Below are positions 51,701-59,577 of a DNA stretch of 64,000 bases, piece by piece; position 1 is the first letter of the stretch, and every line of letters begins with the position of its first letter. Origin of the DNA: an uncultured Ruminococcus sp. (GTDB lineage Bacteria > Bacillota > Clostridia > Oscillospirales > CAG-272); NCBI GenBank assembly GCA_902795355.1, contig CADBKZ010000006.1:148496-212495 (forward strand). Direction: 5' to 3'. The position numbers and the translations under genes were made by a program. The notes under the pieces were generated by a model. The model worked only from the letters and a program-made list of their open reading frames with translations, did not search any database and had not been told where the DNA came from.

Positions 51701-53239
51701 TTACGCGTTTTGTTCGAGCTTGGCGACAAGATCTTCCAACAGCGTTCCGATTACGTTCTTCTGCTTTTTGAACGTGGTAGCCGTGGATTGCGAGGTTACG
51801 GTATCGCGGAAGATGTTATGAACGGAGTTGAGCGAATTGCCCCAAGCAAAGGCGAAATCAATGTAAACGCTGTCGTGGATCAGGTCCACCATGCGCGAGG
51901 AATCGGGGTCTCTGGAATACTTATAGTGGAGCGTTTCATCGTAGTACACTTTGCGCACGGTCTTATAGGAGAGCGCAGCCATCAGTTCAAGCGTTGCGGC
52001 CGAGGCGGGAATGGTATCGCCGGTGGCCATCAGACCGAAGAGCGTGCAGCCGTCGTGAATGCCCGTGCGGTAGTTTTCCTGCGCCGCGTTCAGCTTCGGC
52101 GAGGGGATAATGCCGTAGTTCTCGAACTCGCCGAGGTAGTTTTCGGCTTGGTACACCTTATCGTGAACGAACAGGGTCCTTCCCGTGTTGAAAATTTCGA
52201 ACGCCTTGGCGGAATGGTTGTGGGGAATCACGTAATACGCGCCGTCGCCTTCATAGAACATGCGGTACATTTTCTGCGCAAATTCCACGGCCGCTTGGTT
52301 CAGCGCGGTGTCGGTAATGGCGATCTGAACGTTGCCTTCGCTGTCGGTCGTGCTCCATACCACGCCCGCGCCGACCGCCATGCCGTCCAGCATGTCGTTC
52401 TTCTCCACCACAAGGCCGAGGCGGTCTCCCGCGCTCGTTCCGGTGGCTCCGCCGGATTCGTTCTCGTCAAGGTCCATATACGCCTCGCGGGACATTTCTT
52501 CGAGCGTATCCAACGTCCACGCCCCGTCGTCCACCAAGTCGTAAATGCTTCCGTGCTTGGTCAGCATTACGTCGTTGTAGAGCTGGAGATTGACAAAGGT
52601 GCAGTACATGCCGCCGAGATACCGCAGGGCAAGGTCGCCGGTAATCCAATACATGCTCCCTTTGTAGGCCAGCGCGTTGTCGTACTGTTGCGACCAATAC
52701 GGCTTCTCGAACCCGATGTAATCTGCGCCGTACTCGCCGAGCTTGTTCAGGTTCATCACAATTCCCTGCTGCGCCAGCGCAATGTCCCATGCCTGATAGC
52801 CGCCGAGAATATCAAACGCCGATTCTCCCGAAAGAAGGTCGTTCATCAGCGTGTTCTTAATGATCGCGTCGTTGATCGCGCGGCAGAGGATGGTGACGTT
52901 GAGCTGGTCTTCCACCTGCATGTTGCGGGAGTAAACCGCGTAGTCCACTTTTGCGTCGGGATCGAAATCTTCGAGCATAATGGATCGTTCGGTAAAGGTT
53001 CCGCCTTTGTTGGCGCTCGGTTCGCCGATCAAAAACGAAATTTCGGGGTCGTTGAAGCGCAGGTCGGACGGAAGATCGGTTTCATCATCCGCCGGCGGTT
53101 CGGCACTTTGGGTCTCCTGTGCGCTCGTATCTCCGGTGGCCGGCTGCGGTTTCTTGCCCTGCCCGCAGCCAACGGCCGCAAGAGCCATGGCAAACAACAG
53201 CAGAACCACGAGAAAACGAACATACATTTTCAGTTTCAT
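51701..53239 (-). CDS. Extracellular sugar-binding lipoprotein (ABC-type SBP) 2
   Basis: A 512-residue lipoprotein (lipobox AVGC). It resembles the carbohydrate-binding protein at 19976: GAWTLDTLEEMSREAYMDLD, GDGAYYVIPHNHSAKAFE, YGIIPSPKLNAAQENY. It binds an oligosaccharide or monosaccharide for import, but no permease genes are in the window. It is divergent from the glycyl-radical enzyme cluster and shares palindromic operators with it, so it probably supplies that pathway. AAGGAGAAAA site before the ATG. Confidence 0.84.
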   Translation of the reverse strand: MKLKMYVRFLVVLLLFAMALAAVGCGQGKKPQPATGDTSAQETQSAEPPADDETDLPSDLRFNDPEISFLIGEPSANKGGTFTERSIMLEDFDPDAKVDYAVYSRNMQVEDQLNVTILCRAINDAIIKNTLMNDLLSGESAFDILGGYQAWDIALAQQGIVMNLNKLGEYGADYIGFEKPYWSQQYDNALAYKGSMYWITGDLALRYLGGMYCTFVNLQLYNDVMLTKHGSIYDLVDDGAWTLDTLEEMSREAYMDLDENESGGATGTSAGDRLGLVVEKNDMLDGMAVGAGVVWSTTDSEGNVQIAITDTALNQAAVEFAQKMYRMFYEGDGAYYVIPHNHSAKAFEIFNTGRTLFVHDKVYQAENYLGEFENYGIIPSPKLNAAQENYRTGIHDGCTLFGLMATGDTIPASAATLELMAALSYKTVRKVYYDETLHYKYSRDPDSSRMVDLIHDSVYIDFAFAWGNSLNSVHNIFRDTVTSQSTATTFKKQKNVIGTLLEDLVAKLEQNA

Positions 53240-53320
53240 GCTTTTTCTCCTTTTTATAATTATAATAGAATGCGGGCGGTTCGGGACTTTTTCCGGATCG
53301 TTTCTTCCCCTTTCGGTAAG

Positions 53321-53335
53321 TGGAAAGTGTTTCCA
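53321..53335. promoter_or_regulatory. LacI-like palindrome
   Basis: TGGAAAGTGTTTCCA, perfect 6-3-6 palindrome, in the leader of the binding-protein gene. LacI-family sites have this form, though the central CG is missing. Confidence 0.55.
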
Positions 53336-53339
53336 ATTC

Positions 53340-53354
53340 GTTCAAGTCTTGAAC
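53340..53354. promoter_or_regulatory. Palindromic operator GTTCAAG-N-CTTGAAC, copy 1
   Basis: Perfect 15-bp palindrome just downstream of the minus-strand promoter at 53369. A near-identical copy overlaps the -35 box of the divergent activase promoter (53513). Confidence 0.65.
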
Positions 53355-53368
53355 CAAATGTCAAGTAC

Positions 53369-53397
53369 ATTATACAACTTTGCAGGCCTTTTGTCAA
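53369..53397 (-). promoter_or_regulatory. Promoter of the binding-protein gene at 53239
   Basis: On the minus strand TTGACA (complement of 53392-53397), 17-bp spacer, TATAAT (complement of 53369-53374). Confidence 0.82.
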
Positions 53398-53512
53398 TGG
53401 AAAACAGGCAAAAATCCTATTTTTGTAACTTTATAACAACTTTCACCCCCGAAAATTGGTGAAAACGCGAAAGAACGGGCGCGATCCGCCGAAAAAACAA
53501 AAAGATTTTTTA

Positions 53513-53527
53513 GTTCAAGGCTTGACA
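53513..53527. promoter_or_regulatory. Palindromic operator, copy 2
   Basis: GTTCAAG-G-CTTGACA: differs from the perfect palindrome at one or two end positions. It overlaps TTGACA of the promoter at 53522, ideal for repression. Confidence 0.62.
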
Positions 53528-53550
53528 CAAATAAAGTCTTGTGCTATAAT
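53522..53550 (+). promoter_or_regulatory. Promoter of the glycyl-radical cluster
   Basis: TTGACA (53522-53527), 17-bp spacer, TATAAT (53545-53550), perfect consensus. Confidence 0.87.
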
Positions 53551-53601
53551 AGAATGTGATCTCGGAACGCGCGCTCCGAAATCCGTTTCAAAGGAGAAAT
53601 C

Positions 53602-54336
53602 ATGGATCGAAAAACGCTCGTATATTTCCAAAAAGGCTTCAATTTTTCGCAGGACGGCCCCGGGAATCGCTTGGTTTACCATTTATACGGCTGCAACCTG
53701 CGTTGCCCGTGGTGCTCCAACCCCGAATGCTTCGCGAAAGACGCCAAAACGCAAACGCAAAGCGTGGAAGAGATTGCCGATGAAATTCTCCGCTCCCGCC
53801 CCATGTTTTTCTCGGGCGGCGGCGTAACCTTTACCGGCGGCGAACCCACCCTGCAATTCGACGCGCTGCGGGAGCTTTTGCAAATATTAAAAAAGGAAGG
53901 CGTTCACACCGCCCTTGAAAACAACGGAACGCACCCCCGCCTGCCGGAGCTTTTCCCCTTTCTGGACTACCTGATAACCGACCTCAAACACCCGTTTTCC
54001 GAGGAACACCGGCGCATCACCGGCGCGGGAAACGAAACGATCCTCTCCAACCTGCGCGCGGCGGCCGAAACCCGCCAACTTGCCCTGCGCATCCCGCTGA
54101 TCCACGGGTACAACACCTCGCCCGCGTGCGTCGCGGGGTTCGTCTCGTTCCTCTCGTCCCTGCCCCGCCGACCGGATTTCACTCTGGAGCTTCTGCGCTA
54201 CCATGAATACGGTCGGGTCAAATGGGAGCGGCACGGCATGCCCTACCGCGTGAGCGGCGGGTTTGTTTCCCCCGAGGAATTTTCCGCGATCCGCGGCGCG
54301 TTTCTCGGCGCGGGAATCCCTTTGATCAACACGTAA
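53602..54336 (+). CDS. Radical SAM glycyl-radical-enzyme activase
   Basis: A 244-residue activating enzyme. GCNLRCPWC gives Cys31, Cys35 and Cys38, the CxxxCxxC cluster motif. GGVTFTGGEPTLQ is the SAM-binding segment. It lacks the ferredoxin-like double-cluster insert found in most glycyl-radical activases other than PflA, so it is the short PflA-like type. It creates the glycyl radical on the enzyme encoded 24 nt downstream. CAAAGGAGA precedes the ATG. Confidence 0.9.
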   Translation: MDRKTLVYFQKGFNFSQDGPGNRLVYHLYGCNLRCPWCSNPECFAKDAKTQTQSVEEIADEILRSRPMFFSGGGVTFTGGEPTLQFDALRELLQILKKEGVHTALENNGTHPRLPELFPFLDYLITDLKHPFSEEHRRITGAGNETILSNLRAAAETRQLALRIPLIHGYNTSPACVAGFVSFLSSLPRRPDFTLELLRYHEYGRVKWERHGMPYRVSGGFVSPEEFSAIRGAFLGAGIPLINT

Positions 54337-54360
54337 AACAATGATAGAAAGGCACACATC

Positions 54361-56733
54361 ATGAACCAAAACGCAAAACACACCGTTGAACTCGCGAAAG
54401 CCCTGTTCCGCGAGGAACGGAGCATCAAAAAACTGACCGGCTGGTTCCGGATCCGCGAAACCGCCGCGCGCGAGGAGCAAAAATACCGCTCCCTTTCCGC
54501 CGAGCGCGCAACCGCCGCCCTGCTCCGCGAGGAGTTGACCGCCCTGCCGCTCTCCATTTCGGAAAACGCCGTTTTCGCGGGTACGCAGCGCGACGCGTTC
54601 GCGCGCACCTACGCGCTCATCAACCCCTCGTTCCGCGTGGAGACCTTCGCGGGCTACTGCGACCCGACCGCGGTGTTCGGCGACATTGACCCCGACGAGG
54701 AGTTCCCGAAAGAGCGCATTGAAAAACTTCGCCAATATACCCTGAACACCCCCTACGTCCGCGAGCTTACGGCCATGTACAAGGCCGCCGAAAGCTACAC
54801 GGGCGAGGTGATCTACTTTGTGGAGCAGGTCACGGGGCATCTGATTCCCGAGTTTGGAACCGCCCTGCAATACGGCACGCTCGATCTGATCCGCACCGCA
54901 AAAGAGAAAGCGGCCGCCGAGACCGACCCCGAGCGCGCCGACAACCTGCTGGCCTTTGCCGACGCGCTGGATTGCGCGGGGCTTCTGGCCGACCGCTACC
55001 GCGCCATTGCCGCCCAAAAACAGGCGGCCGCCGAAAAAACGGGCGACGCGGAAAAAGCGTCCCGTTTCGGCCGCATTGCCGCGGCGTTGACCCGCGTTCC
55101 GCGCTACGGCGCGCGCGACCTTTACGAGGCCATTCAGAGCTTCATGATCCTGTGGGAAATCATGTGCATCGAGCAAGCTCCCAACCCCTATGCCTTCTCC
55201 GTCGGCAACGCGGACCGCATCTTCGAGCCTTACCGCCACGGCCTCTCGCGCGAGGACGCCGCCGCGCTCTTCTGCCATTTTCTGGTGTTCTTCAACGTGG
55301 CCGACCGCAGCTGGGCGATCTCGCAGAACCTGCTGGTGGGCGGGCGCGACATTGACGGGAACGACCTGACCAACCCCACGTCCTATTCGCTCCTCGACGC
55401 CTACTATGAAATGAACCTGCCCCAGCCGATCCTTTCGGTCAAGCTCCATAAAAACACTCCCGACCGCCTTTACGCGGAGCTTGGGCGGTTCTTCTTCTCC
55501 CCCGGGGTTCTCACGCCGTCGCTCTTCAACGACGATTCGCTCTTCACCATCCTCGCCGAGAAAGGCGTTGCGCCCGAGGACATTGAAGCCGCCAGCGTTG
55601 CCGGCTGTCAGGAACCGCTGATTCGCGGCAAGGACAACGCCAACACCACCAACAGCTGGCTCAACCTCGGCAAAATTCTGGAATTGACGCTCACGGGCGG
55701 CGTTTCCACCGTTACGGGCAAAAAGCTCTGCGATTTTGAAAAAATCCCCGCGAAGGATCTTCTGCCGCGCCTGCGCGAGCAATTCTACAAAAACATGGAA
55801 ACCGCCGTTGGCTGGATGGTGGATTCCGCGAACGGCGCGTCCCGCGCGCTCTCCCATTTGCGCGTTCCCTTCCTCTCTTCCTTTATGGGCGGGCTGGACT
55901 ACGGCTACGACACGCGCGACACCGACCGGCAGGGGACGAAATACAACGGCTCCGGCTGCTTGATTCACGGGCTTTCGGTGGTGGCCGATTCGTTCGTTGC
56001 CGTGGATCACCTGCTCCGCGAACGCCCCGAGGACGCCGACCGCCTGCTCGACGCGCTCCGCACCGACTTCAAGGACGATCCCGAACTGCGCGAATATCTG
56101 CTCTCCTGCCCCAAATTCGGCAACAATCTGCCCGAGCCGGACCAAGAGGCGGCGGAAATTGCCAACCGCGTTTCCGACATGGTGAACCGCTCCCTGAACT
56201 ACCTCGGCAACCCGTTCCGCGCCGATTGGAGCTCCCCAACCACGCACCTGACCTACGGCTATTGGGTGGGCGCGATGCCCTCGGGCAGAAAATCGCGCGA
56301 TATGCTCAACTACGGCGTGGATCCGCTTTACGGAAGCGCTGAAAGCGGGCTTGGCATGCGGATGCTCTCCAACATGCAGCTTCCGTTCTGCAAAATGTGC
56401 GGCGGCTACGCCTCGCACCTCGGCATTGATCCCAAATATTTCCCCGCGCCCGATTTTGAGGGCAAGGGTCTGCAATTCAAGGAGCGCGTAATCGAGCCGC
56501 TCTTCTTCAACCCCGCCGTCAAGGGCGTTTCCCCGTTCTATCTCTACGTCAACGTCACCACGCCCGAAACGCTCCGCAAACTGCTCAAAAATCCGAAAAA
56601 GTACGCGCCGAGCGGCGTTTACATCGTTCGGATCCACGGAACCTTCGTCAACTTCCTCGACCTCTCCCCCGACGTTCAGGAAGACATCATCCGCCGTCTG
56701 GATCCCGCGTCCACGGCGGACATCGGAGCGTAA
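54361..56733 (+). CDS. Glycyl-radical enzyme (PFL/dehydratase family), divergent
   Basis: A 790-residue glycyl-radical enzyme, full length for the family. Active-site Cys416 and Glu418 lie in AGCQEP, where dehydratases and lyases have GCVEP. GHLIPEF matches the GHxxPxY segment near the N-terminal third. The radical loop should read RV(S/A)G(Y/F); here it is VRIHGT, with Gly760 retained 30 residues from the end and LDLSPDVQEDII following normally. So the Gly is kept but its neighbours are replaced. Substrate unknown: it does not match PFL, CutC or propanediol dehydratase loops. The kinase, GH76-like lipoprotein and binding protein point to a sugar-derived substrate. Confidence 0.86.
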   Translation: MNQNAKHTVELAKALFREERSIKKLTGWFRIRETAAREEQKYRSLSAERATAALLREELTALPLSISENAVFAGTQRDAFARTYALINPSFRVETFAGYCDPTAVFGDIDPDEEFPKERIEKLRQYTLNTPYVRELTAMYKAAESYTGEVIYFVEQVTGHLIPEFGTALQYGTLDLIRTAKEKAAAETDPERADNLLAFADALDCAGLLADRYRAIAAQKQAAAEKTGDAEKASRFGRIAAALTRVPRYGARDLYEAIQSFMILWEIMCIEQAPNPYAFSVGNADRIFEPYRHGLSREDAAALFCHFLVFFNVADRSWAISQNLLVGGRDIDGNDLTNPTSYSLLDAYYEMNLPQPILSVKLHKNTPDRLYAELGRFFFSPGVLTPSLFNDDSLFTILAEKGVAPEDIEAASVAGCQEPLIRGKDNANTTNSWLNLGKILELTLTGGVSTVTGKKLCDFEKIPAKDLLPRLREQFYKNMETAVGWMVDSANGASRALSHLRVPFLSSFMGGLDYGYDTRDTDRQGTKYNGSGCLIHGLSVVADSFVAVDHLLRERPEDADRLLDALRTDFKDDPELREYLLSCPKFGNNLPEPDQEAAEIANRVSDMVNRSLNYLGNPFRADWSSPTTHLTYGYWVGAMPSGRKSRDMLNYGVDPLYGSAESGLGMRMLSNMQLPFCKMCGGYASHLGIDPKYFPAPDFEGKGLQFKERVIEPLFFNPAVKGVSPFYLYVNVTTPETLRKLLKNPKKYAPSGVYIVRIHGTFVNFLDLSPDVQEDIIRRLDPASTADIGA

Positions 56734-56734
56734 C

Positions 56735-58051
56735 ATGGGAACCTATATTCTCGGGATCGACATTGGAACCACATCAATCTGCGCGCTCGCGCTGGAAGCG
56801 GGCACGGGCGTTGTCCTCGCCTCGCAAACCGTTCCGAACGCCGCCGCCATCGTCTCGTCGCAATCTTTCGCCCGCATGCAGGACCCCCAAACGATCCTCG
56901 CCGCGGCAACCAATCTGCGCGACGGCATCATCGCGCGGTTCGGGCTTCCCGCCGCCGTCGGCGTTACAGGGCAAATGCACGGGATCCTCTATCTTGACGG
57001 GAACGGCGCCCCCGTCAGCCCGCTTTACACGTGGCAGGATCTGCGCGCGGCCGAACAAACGCCGGCGGGTGAGACCTACCTCGAACAAATCAATCGCGTA
57101 ACGGGCTATTCCGTTTCCGCGGGATACGGCCTTGCCACGCATGTTTACAACCTGCAAAACGGCTTGGTCCCCGCCTCGGCCGCCAAGCTCTGCACCATTC
57201 ACGATTGCCTTGCCATGAAGCTCGCCGGTCTTTCCGCTCCCGTAATGCACGTCTCGGACGCGGCAAGCCTCGGGCTGTTTGATCTTGCAAACGGTCGCTT
57301 CGATGCGGAAGCGACCCGAAAACTCGGAATCGATCCGTCCATTCTCCCCGCCGTCGCCGCCCGAACCGAGCCGATCGGGCTGTTTGCGGGAAAGGTTCCC
57401 GTCTGCCCCGCCATCGGCGATAATCAGGCGAGCTTTTTCGGCAGCGTGGGCATGGGCGAGGGAAAAGTGTTGGTCAATGTGGGAACAGGCAGTCAGGTGT
57501 CGGTCATCGGCTCGCTCGGGAAAACCGCCGCGGGCATTGAATGCCGCCCGTTCCTTGACGGAAAATTTCTGCTTGTGGGCAGTTCGCTCTGCGGCGGGCG
57601 CGCCTACGCGGTATTGGAAAAGTTCTTCCGCGAGGTCGCCAACCTCTGCGGCGCGGACATCCGCTCCGCCTACCCGATGATGGACGCGCTGATGGCGACC
57701 TACGCCGGAACCGCGGAGCCGCTCTCGGTTTCCACCCTGTTTGACGGAACGCGCGAAAACCCCGCCTTGCGCGGCAGAATTGACGGCATTTCGGTTTCCA
57801 ACCTGACCCCCGCCGCTCTGATGGAAGGGTTTATGCGCGGAATTTCCGAAGAGCTTTGTTCGCTCTACCGCGGAATGGCGCCGCACCTGCGCGAAACGCC
57901 CGAAGAGATGGTCGGTTCGGGCAACGGCCTGCGCGTCAATCCCGTTCTTTGCAGAATGATGGAAGAGACCTTCGGTCTCCCGCTCCGCCTTTCGGAAAGC
58001 CGCGAGGAAGCCGCGCTCGGCGCGGCGGGCTATGCCGCGCGGGAACGATAA
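56735..58051 (+). CDS. FGGY-family carbohydrate kinase (sedoheptulokinase-like)
   Basis: A 438-residue kinase of the FGGY superfamily. LGIDIGTTS is the phosphate loop, GVTGQMHGILYLDG and LYTWQDLRA resemble sedoheptulokinase and related ketose kinases, and GTGSQVSVIG is the ATP-site strand. Shorter than the kinase at 2447. It starts one base after the glycyl-radical enzyme stop, so it is translationally coupled. It may phosphorylate a product or precursor of the radical enzyme's reaction. Confidence 0.85.
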   Translation: MGTYILGIDIGTTSICALALEAGTGVVLASQTVPNAAAIVSSQSFARMQDPQTILAAATNLRDGIIARFGLPAAVGVTGQMHGILYLDGNGAPVSPLYTWQDLRAAEQTPAGETYLEQINRVTGYSVSAGYGLATHVYNLQNGLVPASAAKLCTIHDCLAMKLAGLSAPVMHVSDAASLGLFDLANGRFDAEATRKLGIDPSILPAVAARTEPIGLFAGKVPVCPAIGDNQASFFGSVGMGEGKVLVNVGTGSQVSVIGSLGKTAAGIECRPFLDGKFLLVGSSLCGGRAYAVLEKFFREVANLCGADIRSAYPMMDALMATYAGTAEPLSVSTLFDGTRENPALRGRIDGISVSNLTPAALMEGFMRGISEELCSLYRGMAPHLRETPEEMVGSGNGLRVNPVLCRMMEETFGLPLRLSESREEAALGAAGYAARER

Positions 58052-58069
58052 ACGAAAAAAGGATTTGAC

Positions 58070-59509
58070 ATGAAAAAAGATCTGTTCGGGGGTCGTCTCC
58101 CCGCCCTGCTCCTGCTGGCGGCGTTGCTGCTTGCCGCCTGCGGGAGAGCGGCCGCCCCCGCCGAAACGGAAACGCGGCCGGAAGAATCCGCACCGCCCGC
58201 CGAAACCACCGAAACGGCCGAAACGACCGCGGAAAATTCCGAGGTCCGGCAGTTGGAAGATTTCCGCACATGGGCGGATACCGCCGTGGAAAACCTGTAC
58301 GCGGCGTTCTGGAACGACGCCGAGGGGCATTTTCTCCGCACCACCGAGGGGCAACCCGACCCCAACGCCACGTGGATCTGGGAGTTCGGCCAATCCGTGT
58401 TCGCTCTGGAAACCTACTACCAAGCCACCAAAAGCGAGGACGCGCTCCGGCATTTGCGGCGGCAATGGGCCTACCTGCGCTCGTCCGCCTACGATCAGGA
58501 GAAGCTCAAAGGAAACAAGGATTTGAGCGGGGATTGCTACCACGCGCAGGACGACGCCGCATGGGGCGCCATGGAATTTATGGCGTTCTGGCGCGCCACG
58601 GGCGACGAAATTGCGCTGACCTACGCGCACGACCTGCTTGTAAACTCCTACCGCCATTGGGGTACGGGAGAGGTGCAAACCTTTGCGGGAACGCAGCTGC
58701 CCGACCTTTCGGAAGGCCTGTACTACACCAAAAATCTGGAAACGGGCGAATCGCCGTTCAAATCCATTTACGCCGCGCCCATGGCCGCGGCCGCGCTGGA
58801 ATACTGCATGGCGGTCTGCCCCGCCGACCCGATGTCGGTCGATCTCTACCAACCCACCGCAAACCTGATTTCATGGTTGGAAACGAACATGTGCCGCAAA
58901 GCTCCCGCGGTTTACCGGAACTACCGCGGGGACGGAGCCGACCTGACCGTTACCTATGCGGATAACCTCTACTATGTGGATTACGGCCGCTTCGGGGAAA
59001 ACGGCCCCACGGGCGCGGATAACCCCGGGCGCATCGAGGTAAACGGGAGCAACACCGCGCTCTTCGGCAACATGGCAATGGCGGTTTGCCATGCCATGCT
59101 CCACCGCATTACGGGCGAGCAGGCCGAGCTGGAAGCGGCGCGGCGCACGGCAAGGGCCATTCGCAGCAAGGAGACCCACCCGCTCACGCTCCCCACCTAC
59201 ATCAACGACCGCGATCAAGGTACCAACGCTTCCATGGTCGGCTATTTCGTCCGCTACGTCCTCTCGCTGGACGAACCGGCGACCCGCGAACGCAAAATTC
59301 TGCTGAACACCGCAAAGGTGATTGCCACCAAAGGCCGCGTGGCGGATACCCCCTATTATTACACGGTTTGGGACTCGGACCCCGCTTCCCACACCGTTTA
59401 CTACCCGAACAACAGCCGCACCTTGGCCTACACCTGCCAGCCCCGCCTTGCCAACTGCGTTCACATGATTACCGCGGCATTGCTGATGATTCAACTCGGA
59501 ATCGACTGA
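58070..59509 (+). CDS. Six-hairpin glycosidase-like lipoprotein (GH76-like)
   Basis: A 479-residue lipoprotein (lipobox LLAAC) with a Thr/Glu-rich linker. The main domain has repeating helices of an alpha/alpha barrel (ALETYYQATKSEDAL, AMEFMAFWRATGDEI, AVCHAMLHRITGEQ). CYHAQDDAAWGAMEF resembles the paired Asp motif of GH76 alpha-1,6-mannanases; the match is partial. It is the last gene of the glycyl-radical operon, 18 nt after the kinase. It may release from a surface polysaccharide the sugar the pathway consumes. Confidence 0.6.
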   Translation: MKKDLFGGRLPALLLLAALLLAACGRAAAPAETETRPEESAPPAETTETAETTAENSEVRQLEDFRTWADTAVENLYAAFWNDAEGHFLRTTEGQPDPNATWIWEFGQSVFALETYYQATKSEDALRHLRRQWAYLRSSAYDQEKLKGNKDLSGDCYHAQDDAAWGAMEFMAFWRATGDEIALTYAHDLLVNSYRHWGTGEVQTFAGTQLPDLSEGLYYTKNLETGESPFKSIYAAPMAAAALEYCMAVCPADPMSVDLYQPTANLISWLETNMCRKAPAVYRNYRGDGADLTVTYADNLYYVDYGRFGENGPTGADNPGRIEVNGSNTALFGNMAMAVCHAMLHRITGEQAELEAARRTARAIRSKETHPLTLPTYINDRDQGTNASMVGYFVRYVLSLDEPATRERKILLNTAKVIATKGRVADTPYYYTVWDSDPASHTVYYPNNSRTLAYTCQPRLANCVHMITAALLMIQLGID

Positions 59510-59516
59510 AAAATAA

Positions 59517-59575
59517 GACATACGGCGGGCGTTTTCCCTTTTCGGGAACGCCCGCCGTATGTCCTTTTCTTTTTG
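59517..59575. terminator. Terminator of the glycyl-radical operon
   Basis: A 17-bp perfect stem (59517-59533 with 59547-59563) and a T-rich tract after it; it also ends the convergent EEP gene. Confidence 0.88.
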
Positions 59576-59577
59576 CT

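Noticed and set aside
53887-56736. A 949-codon open frame antisense to the glycyl-radical enzyme
   Set aside because: It is an exact shadow of the real gene, caused by GC-rich codon usage; the sense strand has recognised motifs, a ribosome site and an operon context.
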